NCBI RefSeq assembly: GCF_017591425.1
Contig: NW_024466599.1
Location: 27,566,001-27,630,000 of the forward strand
Origin: Ochotona curzoniae
Taxonomy: Eukaryota; Chordata; Mammalia; Lagomorpha; Ochotonidae
DNA: 64,000 bases
Reading direction: 5' to 3'
Below, one piece after another: positions 46,933 through 58,940 of this stretch; positions within the stretch are counted from its first letter, which is position 1, and each line of letters opens with the position of its first letter. The notes beneath the pieces were generated by a model. The model saw only the letters and a program-made list of their open reading frames with translations. It did no database searches and was not told the origin of the DNA. Position numbers and translations under genes: made by a program.

Positions 46933-47259
46933 TTCTAAATTTGCACCAGCAAATATAATTAAGGAGTTTACTCAGTGATTAACTGATTTAGTTTCACAAC
47001 AGTTTCAGGAAGAGAACCGAAGCGATGGAAAGAGCCCAGGAAATTTTGAATGTCAAGACCTAACTGTGGGTTCCAACTAAAACTCATGTTTGACCTTGGG
47101 GTAGCTGTGCAGAGCGTCGGCTTCTCCATTTATAACACAGGTCTGATGATGGCCGTGCTAGCTACCCCATGGTTGTCAGGAGCATCACAGTGGGGACACA
47201 TTGTTTAAATCATGCCCTCAAAAATTTTTAAAAGATTTTTCTATTTACAAAGCAGCGAC

Positions 47260-47325
47260 TTCATACCCTAATGAACTATGTAAAGATTGTCAAAAATATA
47301 ATGAAAGACATTAAAACTAAACAAA
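47260..47325 (+). mobile_element. Composite element 3'-end scrap (copy E)
   Basis: CCCTAATGAACTATGTAAAGATTGTC, read across 47268-47293, plus 'AAAGACATTAAAAC' equals the terminal segment of copies A and C. Only about 60 bp remain, as after severe 5' truncation. Confidence 0.7.
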
Positions 47326-48577
47326 ACAGCAACTTCGGTTCCCAGTTTTAAACATTCTAGATCCTTAAACTAGTTCTCTCTCCATGTATGACTGAAGTTT
47401 TCAAACTGGTAACATTTTATTCATTCCTTCATAATTATTTGACCTGCCGTCTTGGATTTTATTAGCAACTTTATAAAATCAGTATACCATTACAATCTTT
47501 TACCCAACGGCAAATTTTAACTTGTCATACTTCCATTTTATCTGCAATATTCAGGTGACATAAGCTGCTGCTCTGTTAGTTCATGCATTTGCACAATACA
47601 ATAGAAAAAAAAAATAAGGGGGAGAGAGAGAAGTTGGCTTGGTGAATTTTTCTTTCCAAGTAGAGAATAAGTAGGAAAAATGCACATGGTCATGACCTCT
47701 TCGGCAGACAAAGGGTGCTTGTTTTTGGTACTGGCATTTGGTCACAGGGTGACAACCCATATCCACAATTCATGAAGCAACGCTAGGTTTACAATCTGAG
47801 GCTCTGAAATAGTTCCTAAGATGCAATTATTTCCAAATTTAATCACCCTTCACCCAGAAAATAGCCAATTAAAAATAATCAATAAAACAGCAGGCCCTTT
47901 TTGCAAACAATTAAAAACATGCTTTCCTTTTATTGGCTGCCTGGCCAAGTCTTGCCAAAACCTAGCCACCTGTTGGGTGGGGACGCAAGGCAACGGTGCT
48001 GGAGGTGCTAGAGGGTGGCTCTTCTGGGCAACCACTTCCTCCCAAGTCATTCCTGGAATCTGTTGTTGTCAGCTTCTGCTGAGATGTGACTTTGCACTTT
48101 GCTGAGTAAAGATGGGCACGGGATTATTTGTGTGTGTGCCCCCTTAGAATACTTCTTTCATCATTACACTTACACTCTTTAAGCGGCATCCTTCCAGGGA
48201 CGCTCCGCATGCGCTGTGTGCCCTGTGGAGGGTTCCACCAGCACGATCTCTGCCCTCACTTGCTTTCCCACAGCCCGGGCTGCCCCATTTCCCCGAGCTC
48301 AGCCCGACTCTCCAGGAAGTTGGGTGTGGTTTCCAGAAGGTTTGGTGGGGATTTTACATTTTAGTTTGCATCGATGTGTTAACTCATTGTTGGGGCTTTT
48401 CTGTCAGCAGAAACCACAGAGATTACTCCTGTGCCCCAGATTTGTTGAAATTCAAACTTCACGGGACAGAATGGCATCAGCAGAACTCCTGTGCAGGAGG
48501 GTATTTTTATAAAATGAGGAAATTCTCCAGATGGCACAGGCTTGAAGGGAGATAACTGGAAAAGCAATGCTGTGGAG
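47326..48577. other. SINE-free stretch, candidate noncoding regulatory sequence
   Basis: 47820-48110 combines AT-rich homeodomain-like motifs (CCAATTAAAAATAATC, AACAATTAAAAAC) with a GC-rich shoulder. No exon recognised. Conservation is untested. Confidence 0.35.
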
Positions 48578-48660
48578 TTGAGACGTGACTTGTTCCCTCC
48601 CAGGGTGCTCACTGTCAGGAAGCTCGGTCAACAGCTAAACAGCCAGGACGCAAACCCAGT
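48578..48660 (-). repeat. Inverted repeat, left arm
   Basis: Reverse complement of 49582-49663 over 83/82 bp with three substitutions and one indel, including a 54-bp perfect core. Confidence 0.97.
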
Positions 48661-48925
48661 TGCTCTCCGGAGAAATGTTAATTTACCCTGAGGTTAAAAC
48701 AAACAAGAAACAAAGAAATTTAAGTTCATGGATGTTGTGAATTTCTCGTGTTGATGTCCACTGAGCGGTGGAGGGTGACTCTAGTGATAGAAAAAACAAG
48801 ATTCTTGGAGTACCATTACACTACACGGCTTTATTTTGTGATGTGCCGTACTTGTATTTCAATATTTTTCTTCATTTTAGTAATAAAGTATTTTATTTTG
48901 GGCTTATTCTCATATTACATTGTCT

Positions 48926-49230
48926 TTTTTTTTTTTAAGATGTATTCATTTTTACTGGAAAGGCAAATTTACAGAGAGAAGGGGAGACAGAGATCTTCCG
49001 TCCGATGGTTCACTCTGCAAGTGGCTGCAATTGCCAGAGCTGAGCTGATCTGAAGCCAGGAGCCAGGAACTTCTTCTGGCTCTCCCCTGCAGGTGCAGGG
49101 TCCCAAAGCTTTGGACTGTTCTCTGCTGCTTTCCCAAACGCGTTAGGAGGAAGCTGGATTGGATGTGGGACACTGGGGTCTCGAACTGTTGCCCTTCTGA
49201 GGTACTGACACCACCGATGGAAGTTTAACT
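48926..49230 (-). mobile_element. CSINE
   Basis: From TTTAAGATGTATTCATTTTTACTGG to CCTTCTGAGG; the head is degraded. Confidence 0.85.
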
Positions 49231-49574
49231 TACAAGATGTCAGCAACTTTGGTATTTGTAATTGGTATATGCTTTATACAGAAGGAAAGGCACAGATTCT
49301 AGGAGTACAGTCCCACAAACTTTGACAATTGTATTCAATCCTGATGGTAACTGTCCTGATCAAGATGTCGAAACTCTATAACTTGAGAAAATTCCCTCAT
49401 GCCCCTTTCCAATCATCTTTACATTACCCCAGCCTAATTCCGGAAGCCACTGTTTGGAGTTCTACAGCTGTGATAGGTCAGACAGTGTCAAATGATAAAA
49501 TTATACCAAGTTTAGTTAAATGATCTCCCTCACACACAGAAGTCAGGTGCACTTGAAATGCCTGTGTACTTTGT

Positions 49575-49838
49575 TGCAGCCACTGGTTTGCGTCCTAGCT
49601 GCTTAGCTGTTGACCGAGCTTCCTGACAGTGAGCACCCTGGGAGGGAACAAGTCACGGCTCAAGCACTTGATCCCTGCCAGCATCCTCCGACCGCGGGAG
49701 ACCTGGAGTGAGTTCCAGGCTGCTGCCTTTGGCATGGCCCAGCCCTGACTGTTGAGGGCTTTGGGGAAGTGAATCAGTTGATGGGAGATCTCTCGTCTTT
49801 CAAGTAAATACATTAAATAAATTAAAAAAAATAAATAA
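49575..49838 (+). mobile_element. Old CSINE carrying the right arm of the inverted repeat
   Basis: 'GTGAGCACCCTGGGAGG', 'CCGCGGGAGACCTGGAGTG' and 'TTTCAAGTAAATACATTAAATA' place it in the old subfamily. The first 80 bp are the inverted-repeat arm. Confidence 0.75.
49582..49663 (+). repeat. Inverted repeat, right arm
   Basis: Partner of 48578-48660; the perfect 54-bp core begins TAGCTGTTGACCGAGC and ends GGGAACAAGTCACG. Confidence 0.97.
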
Positions 49839-50246
49839 AGGGTGCTCCAGTGAACAAAGCAGAGGAGGCTGGCTTTATTGGCAGTAAAGGGGCGAGGAAA
49901 GCTGAAACAGGGAACAAAAAGCACAGATTGGGCAATTTGAACTTTTCCTTTCCTTACAGAGTTTAAACTGAGGGTCTAAAACTGGCCTGTCTTGGAATTT
50001 GGCTATTCTGTCTCTCCGAATTTCTGAGTTCAGATAAAAATGTTGATTTCAGCTTCACGGTGTGGGACTTCTGCAGAAGTGACACCATTTAGATTTGGTC
50101 TGCTGGGGTCTAACGCAGGAGTTTAGTCAACGTCAATGGCCTCCTATACGCTTCATGTACCAAGAGGTATATCTATTTTGAACTTACAAAAGTAGGATCA
50201 TGGACTCTTTTGGTGTGTGGATTCTTTGTTCAACATAATTTCCTGT
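49839..50246. other. Unassigned; possible L1 3' UTR scrap near 50160-50235
   Basis: 'AGTAGGATCATGGACTCTTTTG' resembles an old L1 3' end in reverse. The rest is unassigned. Confidence 0.35.
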
Positions 50247-50530
50247 GACTGGTGTTGTATAGTGGGTAAAGCTGTCCCCCGTATCTAGACATGCCATAGG
50301 AGCCCAGGCTTGTGAATCCTGGCTGCTGCACTTTGATCCAGCTCCCTGCTAATTGCATCCTATCACCCATACGAGAGTTCCAGAAGGAGCTCTTGGCTCC
50401 TGGCTCCAGGCGGGCTGAGCTCCAGCCACTGCCCATTTAGCAAATGAACTAACAGATGAAAGATCTCTTTCTCTCTGTTTCTCTCTCTTCCTGTAACTCT
50501 CCTTTCACACAAATAATTAAATCTTTTAAA
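50247..50530 (+). mobile_element. CSINE, old
   Basis: GACTGGTGTTGTATAGTGGG head, shortened middle, CACAAATAATTAAATC end. Confidence 0.8.
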
Positions 50531-51123
50531 ACACTATGAGATGGCAAATCTCTCATCTATGTTGTTGCATGCATCTGGAGTTTATTTCTTTTTTTTGTGA
50601 TAAGACACACACAAATGTACAGTTTCACTGGTTTTTTAAAGATTGTGTTTATTTACTTCCATTTTATTTGGAAAGCAGAAAGAAGCAAAGAGCTGGAGAG
50701 AAATCTCCATCCACTGGTTCACTCCTCAAAAGCCTGCAATTGCTGGGGCTGGGCTAGGCTGACATCAGGAGCCAGGGACTACATCTATGTCTTCCACACG
50801 GCTGGGCAGAGGCCCAGGGACTGTAGCTGTCATATTAGCCAGAAACCAGAGTAGTTGCAACTCAAACAAGGTACTTCACTATGGAGTGTAGGTGTCCCAA
50901 GCAGAGACTTAACCGCTGCCCCACATGCTGCTCTACTTGATGATTTTAAAGAACATAGTTCAATTGCATTAAGTATATACACCGTGTTGTACAACCATCA
51001 TCATTCTTCATTTCTAGAACTTTTTCATCCTCCCAAATGGAAACTCTGTATCCACTGAATAATAATTTCCCATTCTTGTTCACTCCAATCTTGTCCCTTG
51101 TAGCCATCATTCTGCACTCTTCA
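50531..51123 (-). mobile_element. Old L1 3' UTR, antisense, split by a CSINE
   Basis: 50531-50634 and 50931-51123 ('GTTGTACAACCATCATCATTC', 'CTCCCAAATGGAAACTC') read as an inverted L1M-type 3' end around the CSINE at 50635-50930. Confidence 0.55.
50635..50930 (-). mobile_element. CSINE, old, inside L1
   Basis: TTTAAAGATTGTGTTTATTTAC tail side; head remnant ACCGCTGCCCCACATGC. Confidence 0.82.
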
Positions 51124-51440
51124 TTTTTTTTTTAAACTTGTTTATTTATTTGAAAGGCAGAGTTAGAGAAAAGGGAATTGGCAGAGAAAGACAGAGAGAT
51201 CTTCCATCCACTGAACCATTTCCCAGATGGCCACAACAGCTGGGTGGCTCCAGGCTGAAGCCAGGAGTCTGGGGCTCTTGTGCATCCCCCCAGGGGTGAC
51301 AGGGTCCAAGCACTTGTACCATCTTTCACTGCCTTCCAGGTGCATCAACAAGGAGCTGAATTGTAGTTCACACAGCTGAGACCTGAACTGGCGCTCATAG
51401 AGGGTGAGCCACAGTGTTAATCCACTGTGACATACCACTG
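51124..51440 (-). mobile_element. CSINE, old
   Basis: TTGTTTATTTATTTGAAAGGC, 'CTTCCATCCACTGAACC' and 'GTTAATCCACTGTGACATACC' give the full minus-strand order. Confidence 0.85.
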
Positions 51441-51584
51441 GCTCCTCTTCAGCTCCTCTGAAGATTCCTCTTAATTACCCATATCCTTTCTGCTCAAACT
51501 AGTAGATTCTGATGTTTTCGACCTAGAACTCTGGCCAGTTTCAGAAAGTGACTTCTCTAAGTCTGTTGGCAGTGCTATAATCAA

Positions 51585-51905
51585 ATATACCTTGGATGGG
51601 ATAATTTATAAATAACAGGAATTGATTTCTGGCTAACTCATGAACATCAGAGGTGATTTGCCACACTAGAGACAGGTAAGAAAGACATGCTGGCAGACTC
51701 AGTGTCTGGTGATGGGCTCAGTCTCTGCTTCATGCATGGTGCCTCGTTCCTGCCATCTTCCCATGATGGAGGAGGGAGTCCCGCAGATCTCTTGCATGCC
51801 TCCTAATGGTCCTGCCTATTAATCCTACTGCATTTCAGGTTAGATTCTAAAACACAAATCTTGGAGTGGAGACATAAACATTCAGACCAAGGCAATAATC
51901 ACCAC
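51585..51905 (-). mobile_element. MaLR LTR (MST/MLT1-like), antisense
   Basis: GGGATAATTTATAAATAAC, 'CTGGTGATGGGCTCAG', 'TAATGGTCCTGCCTATTAATCC' and 'CATAAACATTCAGACCAAGGC' follow the reverse-strand order of ERVL-MaLR LTRs. Confidence 0.72.
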
Positions 51906-52204
51906 CACAAAGATTCCCCGGTTATCTTGCAGGGAGAGTATATTAAAAAACTCATCAAATTTTGTGATTTTCCAAAAAAGTAAATCTCCAAAATGTGTTC
52001 ATGTTTAAGTAATAGAAAGTCAATCTCAATTACAACTATTACATTTTTAAAAGTCAATAAACCAGGCCGAAGTTCCCAGACATAGGTGATCTCTTCACCA
52101 TAAATGACGTAATAAGTGCTTTTTCAAAGGAATGTATCTGATGGAGGATATATTTTGACAAATATTCTTGGAAATGTTTCCATTATATGACCTCTCAGGA
52201 GCCT

Positions 52205-52470
52205 CAGGTCAGGCATGTGCTTAGCGGTTGCGATGCCACCTGGCACATCCCATTCCATACAGAAGGCCTAGGGATGAGTACTGCCTCTGCTGAGTCCAGT
52301 TTCCTGCTAACCTGTACCCTGGGAAGCAACAGGTGATGGTTCAACTCATCCTCACTGGGTACCAGGGTTAAGTTCCTGGCTCCTGCCCCTGAGGGTGGTA
52401 GGCGTTTGGGGAGGGAGGGACCCATGGGATGAGAGGTCACACTCATCTCTCCCCCTGCTGTTCAAGCAAA
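52205..52470 (+). mobile_element. CSINE, old
   Basis: CAGGTCAGGCATGTGCTTAGC head, CCCTGGGAAGCAACAGGTGATGG, and a TTCAAGCAAAAGTAAAC end. Confidence 0.7.
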
Positions 52471-53127
52471 AGTAAACACAGAAAAAGTAAAATAGAAATG
52501 TCAAACAATATCATCTTGTTTTAAAAAGATGCCGTACATAGACACGTAAAACTCGCAGACAGGATTTTCCAACATGTTCAAAAATCTCTGGAAGAGTTTC
52601 ATTTAAAATGCACTTAGTAGAGATATAAGAATTAAACAATGTTCAACTAATTGCAAGAACTGACCTGTGAGAAAATGGAAAATTTCACTATCCTAATTTT
52701 AACAAACCACTTACATAACCGTAGGAAAGAAAAGTGAATATTGTAATTTAGTAACGCTGGCCAACAATACATACCGTTTTGAAGTCTTTTTAAATTTTTT
52801 TCTTAACAAAAATGCTGATAGTCTTTAGAGGAATATATTGAAAAAGCAGAACATGGAAATAGATCTTTGGTTGTTGCATTTTGCAGTGCTAACCCGAAAA
52901 TTTTAATTGTGCCATAATCAAATATATTGATCTCAATCTGTGTATTGTTATTACTAATAATGAAATTTTTAGTAAGAGCAAAATGTTTGGATTTACAGTA
53001 ACACAGCAAACATTTTCAAATGCTTGTATGTTTTAGCTTTACAGTAGCATGTGTATAAGTCAATACAGATGGATTAGGAGTGCATGCCCAAAACTTGTTT
53101 CTACCTTTTCAAAGTGAAATTGGTTTC
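52471..53127. other. AT-rich unassigned sequence
   Basis: No repeat family or exon recognised. Confidence 0.4.
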
Positions 53128-53430
53128 TTAAAAAATATTTATTTTTTATTGGGAAGGCAGATTCACAGAGAGAAGGAGAGACCAAGATCCTCCGTCTGCC
53201 GGCCTACTCTTCAAGTGGCCACAATGACTGGAGCCGAGCCTATCTGAAGCCAGGCGCCTCCTCTGGACCTCCCCCAGGTCTCCCATGCAGCTGCAGAGTC
53301 CTAAGGCCTCAGATCATCCTGCACTGCTTTCCCAGGCCACAAGCAGGCAGGGAGTTGGAGGGGAAGTGGAGCAACTTGGGCATGAACTGGTGCCCAGATG
53401 GACTCACATGTGGCCAGTGGCTGGGTTGGA
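53128..53430 (-). mobile_element. CSINE
   Basis: AAAATATTTATTTTTTATTGGG to a degraded head (GGTGCCCAGATGG...GTGGC). Confidence 0.85.
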
Positions 53431-53949
53431 TATCATAGCTTTACTGAGCCTAGTTTTACAATTTAATGTGCTCATTTTCAAGATCATTTCTAATTTTGGC
53501 TATTTTATTCTGGGCCAGTTTGTTGAAAACAGACAGACATGATCTAGTTTCCCAGCAATTAAAAAAAAAAAAAAACAACAAAAATCAGGACAAAACAATC
53601 TGCCAAGAATCGTATATGCCTGCTTCTGTGTGGGTTTTTGGACTCTTGCCTCTGGAATTTCTTGGCTGCTTCTTTGCAAGGTACAATCTATGCTGAGGAC
53701 ATCTTAAAGTAGATACAATAGTTCTTATCTACACATCTCCAAAAGAGGATTTCAGGTAACTATCTTTTAAACCAGACTTGTGGCATTTCTGTAACTATTA
53801 TCAGTGTATCTGGATTTTATCATGTGAGTTGCAGGTAATTGTTTTAACGCTTCATCTATTATACTTGCAGATAAATAAGGGAGCTGAAACTGGGTGGTTT
53901 GGAGGAAGGAAACTGCAGGATCTTTTAGGGCCAGACCAACCACGTGGGA
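53431..53949. other. Unassigned sequence
   Basis: Contains an A15 run near 53560; no exon recognised. Confidence 0.35.
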
Positions 53950-55080
53950 GTCCTGAGCTGGGCTTGTTAGTATCCACCTTTTACTGATGCACGCAAAAGC
54001 TAGGGCTGGGGGGCCTGCCTGGCAACACTTGAACACGGTACCCACCACTGAGGGGATGGACTTTGTCAAGCTGGGCCATGACACTAGTTAGCATGTGAGG
54101 GAACCTGGTCTGGGAGCAAATTCGGTGGGGGGATTTGTGGGATCAACAGCTGGTTTGCTTGAAGGATGGGAGTGGTGATGCGCTACACTAGGCATAACCA
54201 TGGAACTTACCAACACACATAAGTATGGGGGTTGGGAACAGGCCGGTCTGGCCCATGTTGCAGCACCCACAGGCACACCCAAGAAGTGGGTGTGTATGGA
54301 GGAGGGCTGCAACATTCACCAGTAGATACATAGGCCAAGACTGGAGGGCAGACTGTGCCAGGTAAGTCCTAACACCTACTGGTACATATGAGAGCTGGTT
54401 CTGAGAGTGGGCCTGATGGAGGAATTTGAGCAACTCCCCTGGTGGGCTGTAACTCCCACTGGTGAACATGTGAGCTAGCTGGGTGTTGGTCAGGCTGGGC
54501 AGGACTGCTTCATTTGTTGGCAGGTTTGTGGGTTTGCTCTCATAGGGATGGACCAGGCAGAGGTAAGCCAAACTATAGCACCTTGGCATGTGCAGGAGCC
54601 AGGATGGCATACAGTCCATGCTGGGTTAGGCTAGGATATCACACCTACTGGTATGCATAAAAGCCAGGGCTGGGGGCAGAATGGGTAGGGCTAGGTTGCA
54701 GCACCCACCAGCAAAAGTTGGGACTAGGGGTGGGCCAGGCCAGGTCAGGCTGCAGTATCAATGGCAAAGCTGATGGGTTATGCCAGGCTGAGTCAGAGCA
54801 ACCATTCCCATGCACAAGATCTGTAGCTGGGATTAGATCTGGTCAGGGAACTAAGCCAACACTCCAGCTGGGCTGTGGTTCCTACTAGTAAGCATGAAAG
54901 AGGAACAGAGGCAGCAAACTGGGCTGGACATGGTTGCAGCATCCCCTGGCATGGATGCGAACCAGATCTGGGGTGTACCAGAGCAGATTGGGTTCCAGCA
55001 GCCGCTGATGCTCACAAGAGCCAGAGTGAGTGTAGGAGAGCTGGGATAGTCTTGGCATCCACGCAGGAGCTGGGTTAGGT
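53950..55080 (+). mobile_element. Composite VNTR retroelement, copy D (body only)
   Basis: About 1.1 kb of the same 70-80-bp unit array, with the higher-order 'GGxGGAATTTGxGCAACTCCCCTGGTGGGC' module near 54115, 54405 and 54832. It lacks the shared 3' part and A-rich end, so it is truncated or rearranged on that side. Confidence 0.65.
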
Positions 55081-55904
55081 TCATTTTCTTTTTAAAAGTT
55101 CTGAGCCTGATCCCAAGACCTTTGCTCATTCTACTCAGCCACATTGTCTTCTCAGTAAAAGCAAAGGGAAAATAAATCATCCAACATTCAAACAGGGATG
55201 ATGGATCCCCGGTGACATCACTGGCTGAAATCCATCCGCTATTAAGTGTCTCTAGCTCTCTCTGAGAGTCCCTGAACATGTTCCTTCTGTAATCTTTCCT
55301 GGTTATCTCACAAGAGAGCCATTCAACCCCTTGCTGAACTCACCAATGTGGGTGTTGCTGTCAGCCCCTCCCATAGAGACCATGGCAGAGAATGTAGGCT
55401 GTCCATCAAGGTCGCATCAGCCCTTTGTCCACAGAGAAGATATGCTGGACCGCTTGCCTTGCCAGAGGGGGCTTTGTACCGCCTCTTTTGTCCCAGCCCT
55501 GTGGAAGGTACCGCGATCGTAAGACCCCAAGTCCATGAGTTAGGGGGGAGTTACGTCTCCTTCAGTTAGGGGGAGATCCCTGACTCTGATCTGTCTTCTC
55601 CCTTCCCTCCCACCTGAGTGGTGCCAGCTCCCCTGACCTTGGCTGTTCTGCTTTGGGGCAGCACAGTATCTGTCCTTATGGGGACCTGGGCGTCTGTGTG
55701 GAGCAGGTGACTGCTAATCCGGAACCTCCACCTTGGACAGAGAAGTTAAGCTTCAGGCAGTGTCAGCCACAGCCTTTGAACTCCCCTTATGACTGAAGTG
55801 TTTTATTTCAGTGTAATCACTTCAACCATTATGCCTATTTGCCTTTTCCTTGACTTCTCCACCACAGTATTAAAGCGCTTAGTTCCCCATTAGGCATCAG
55901 CAGA
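55081..55904. other. Unassigned, possibly an old LTR
   Basis: 'AGTTAGGGGGGAGTTACGTCTCC' and 'AGTTAGGGGGAGATCCC' near 55540-55580 form a short internal repeat. Nothing was recognised as coding. Confidence 0.35.
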
Positions 55905-56005
55905 AGGATATTTCTGTACATATTTGAGAGGCAGAGAGAGACGGCAAGCAAGCACACATGCTCCCATCCATTGGTTCTCTTCAACAGTTGGGGCAGGGCT
56001 GGGGA
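55905..56005 (-). mobile_element. CSINE fragment
   Basis: TTGAGAGGCAGAGAGAGACGG to 'TTGGGGCAGGGCTGGGG' only, about 100 bp of the tail side. Confidence 0.65.
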
Positions 56006-56149
56006 AACAAACTAACAAATGAAAGTAAAAACAGGTCATCAATAAAGAAATGAAAATCAAACTGACCTCAGATTACTCATCAGCATGACTGGATGCTTGA
56101 ATGTTCTGGAACGATGCCTTCAATGATAAAGACAAAACAAGACCACTAG

Positions 56150-56430
56150 AGCAGTCTGGCAGATGAAGCCAGCATCCCACATGAGCACTGGTTCAACTCC
56201 TTGTTGCTGTGCTTCTGATGCAGCTCACTGCGAATGGCCTGGCAGAGCAGCAGAGGATGACCTAAGTGCTTGGGCCCCTGCACCCACTTGGGAGGCCCAG
56301 ATGGAATTCCTGGCTCCTGGCTTCAACCAGGCCCAGCCCTAGCTGTTGTGGCCACTTGAGGAATAAATCAGCAGATGAAAGATTTGTCTCTCCTTCTTCC
56401 TCTGTTGCCCTGCTTTTCAAATGAATACAT
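56150..56430 (+). mobile_element. CSINE, head truncated
   Basis: 'AGCCAGCATCCCACATGAGC' to 'TTTTCAAATGAATACATC', plus strand. Confidence 0.85.
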
Positions 56431-56768
56431 CTTTTTTTTTCTTTAAAGATTTATTTATTTGTATTGCAAAGTCAGATATAGGCAGAGGAGGAGAGACAGA
56501 GAGGAAGAGCTTCTGTATGATGATTCACTCCCCAAGTGATAGCAATGGCTGGAGCTGCGCTCATCCAAAGCCAGGACCTGGAACCTCCTCCGGGTCTCCC
56601 ACATGGGCACAGGGTCCCAAGGCTTTGGGCTGTCCCCAGATGCCTTCCCAGGCCACAGGAAGGGAGCTGGATGGGAAGTGGGGTCACCAGGATTAGAACT
56701 GGTGTCTATGTGGGATCCCGGCATGCTCAAAGCGAGGACTTTAACCACTAGGCCACGCACTGGGCCCA
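56431..56768 (-). mobile_element. CSINE, tail-to-tail with the preceding copy
   Basis: Full length, from TTTTTTTCTTTAAAGATTT to ACTAGGCCACGCACTGGGCCC. The A-rich and T-rich tails meet at 56430. Confidence 0.95.
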
Positions 56769-57237
56769 GGGCAGATATTTTCAATGTAGAATTCTATAGA
56801 GACTTAAACCAGCAACCAAATGAGAGAAAAGGACTCTTTTTTTCCTCTTTCTTTCTTTTTCTTTTGATGAGCATGATTCAGAAAAAAGAAAACGGAACGG
56901 TACTCTTTGACTTGAAGCCAGCCATGACCACTGCACAGGCAGCTGTCCCTGGCACTGCTGGGGAGGCCACTCCCGCCCCTCCCTTTCTGTAGCAGGTGTA
57001 GTTCAGTGAAAATTGCCACAATCTTTCCTTTCAGCATCGTTTCCCTCTCCTTTCTTAAAAGACAAAACAAAACAACAACAACAAACTTGCAGATAACCTG
57101 GGAGGCGTGTCCCCCAACAGAGGAAGAGAGTTAGAAGGATTTTGCTCTGCCCTCCGCACCCCCCCAACCCCTCTGTACTTATTCAAAGTCCAAGTTTTCA
57201 CAGTGGTCCACAAGGTACCCAGCCACTTTCTCAAAAT
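56769..57237. other. Unassigned sequence
   Basis: A CT-rich then purine-rich switch near 56835-56890 and an ACAAC simple repeat near 57062-57083. No gene. Confidence 0.4.
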
Positions 57238-57480
57238 CTCTTTTTAATTAATTTATTTAAATGAAAGAAGAGGGTGGGAAGGGAGAGAAAGAGAGAGGAA
57301 GAGAGGGAAAGAGGGGAGAGAGAGACTCCTGGTTGAGTCCCTAAACGCCCACAAAAGCCGGGGGTTGGGCCAGGCCAAAACCAGGAGCCTGGCACACACA
57401 CTCAGTCCCCTACTTGGGCCCACGTACTTGAACCAAGACCTACTGCTTCCCAAGCCGGGGCATGTTAGCGAGGTGGACTG
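57238..57480 (-). mobile_element. CSINE, old, head lost
   Basis: TTTTAATTAATTTATTTAAATG, GAGAGA-rich stretch, 'AAAAGCCGGGGGTTGGGCC' and 'CTTGGGCCCACGTACTTG'. Confidence 0.65.
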
Positions 57481-58129
57481 AAGAAGAGCCAATGTGGGAA
57501 ATGCGCCTCCCAAGAGGCACCCTCAACTCTGCACCAAGCACCCACCTCCTAGTCCCTGCCTCCGCCGCTGGCCTTCCGGGCTTCTCTCTGTCCCACCCAC
57601 CTGCACGAGGCACTGATCCCTGCCCCCGAGCTTGGCGGCTTGCTCTCCTTCTGCCTGGAACATCTCTTACCCGGAAAAAAGCTTCTTCTGCATTTAGAGT
57701 TCCCTTCAGGGTTGACATTTCTTTCCTAAGTTTGTCAAGGTGGAATTCGGATTCCCACAGCCCACGTCTTGAAGTGTCCAGTTCAGAGGCTTTTAGAGGA
57801 GTCACAGCGCCGTGCAGCCACCCTCTCTTCAACCACGTGAGCCCTTGGTAGCAGGCATTGTCTCATTGCGTGCTCTGTGACCCACCACCTTCTCTGGCTG
57901 GCTGGCTCTTTGCTCTGTGTGGTTCTCCCACGTTGCGCTTCCCCCACAGCGTTCTTCGCATGCACTTGTTTCGTAGTTGATTGTCCCCTTCCACCATTGG
58001 ACTGTCAACTTTGCAAAGGAAGGGGACTCGTTTGTCCAGCTAAGGATGCTTGCTGTCGGGTAATCTGTACCTGTATCCTGCAATCAAGTGGGGAATGAAA
58101 AATGATAACCCAAATTTTGCTTATTGGTT
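57481..58129. other. Unassigned, mildly GC-rich
   Basis: Frames on both strands near 57440-57850 stay open for about 130 codons, but there is no splice context and no recognisable domain. Confidence 0.35.
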
Positions 58130-58370
58130 TTATTTTTTTCTTACTAAAATGAAAGAAAGAAAATATATCTATTTGCTGGCAAACTCCTCCAGTGTGCCTG
58201 CAACAGCCTGGGCTGCTCTGGGAACCCCATGCAAGTCTTCCCAGTGACTGACAAGAATCCGATCTCTGAGCCATCACTGCTGGAGTCAGGAATTGGAGCC
58301 AGGTATCAAACCCTGGTACTCTGAAGAGGGACACAGACATTCTAACCCCCAGACCAAATCCTGCCTCCAC
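58130..58370 (-). mobile_element. Ancient CSINE
   Basis: 'TTGCTGGCAAACTCCTCCAG', 'GCCAGGTATCAAACCCTGG' and 'CAGACATTCTAACC' in family order. Confidence 0.6.
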
Positions 58371-58375
58371 TGATT

Positions 58376-58715
58376 CTTTTTATTTATCTCTCAGATTTAT
58401 TTGCTTTATTGAAAAGGCAGAGTGACAGAAAGAGAAAGCAAGAGGGAGATATTTCATTTGCTGGTTCACGCCTTCAAAAAACAGTATCAACAGCCAGATC
58501 TAGGCCAGATCAAAGTCACTAACTGTGTCTCCCCCACAGATAGGAGAGGCCCAAGCACTTGAGCTATGAGTTGCTGCTCCACCCCATCCATCAGGAACAC
58601 CAGCAGGAAGCTGAATATGAATGAGAGCAGCCATGATCCAATGGGCACTCAGATATGGGATGCTGGCAACTCAAGCAGTTGCTTGAATCTTGCTAAATCA
58701 CAATGCCTGCCCCTG
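58376..58715 (-). mobile_element. CSINE, old
   Basis: 'GATTTATTTGCTTTATTGAAAAGGC' to 'TGCTAAATCACAATGCC'. Confidence 0.78.
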
Positions 58716-58940
58716 TCCCTGCCCCCACTAATTCTTTTGTCCTTTTAGAATCAATTGGCAGAGAAGCATCAAAACAAGTCCAGTTACGGAACACTGGAAA
58801 CAGTATCAACCTCAAACAAAAACTGTGACAGGCAGAATGTTGCCTGTAGGACAATGGAGTTCATGGGGCAGTGGATGCGATCATCTCCCACCTTATGAAC
58901 TATGTCACATCGAATGATTGGTTAAAAAACATGTGTTATT

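Noticed and set aside
57440..57851. Overlapping 130-codon frames on both strands
   Set aside because: No splice sites, no domain, and no poly(A) context; mild GC richness explains the length.
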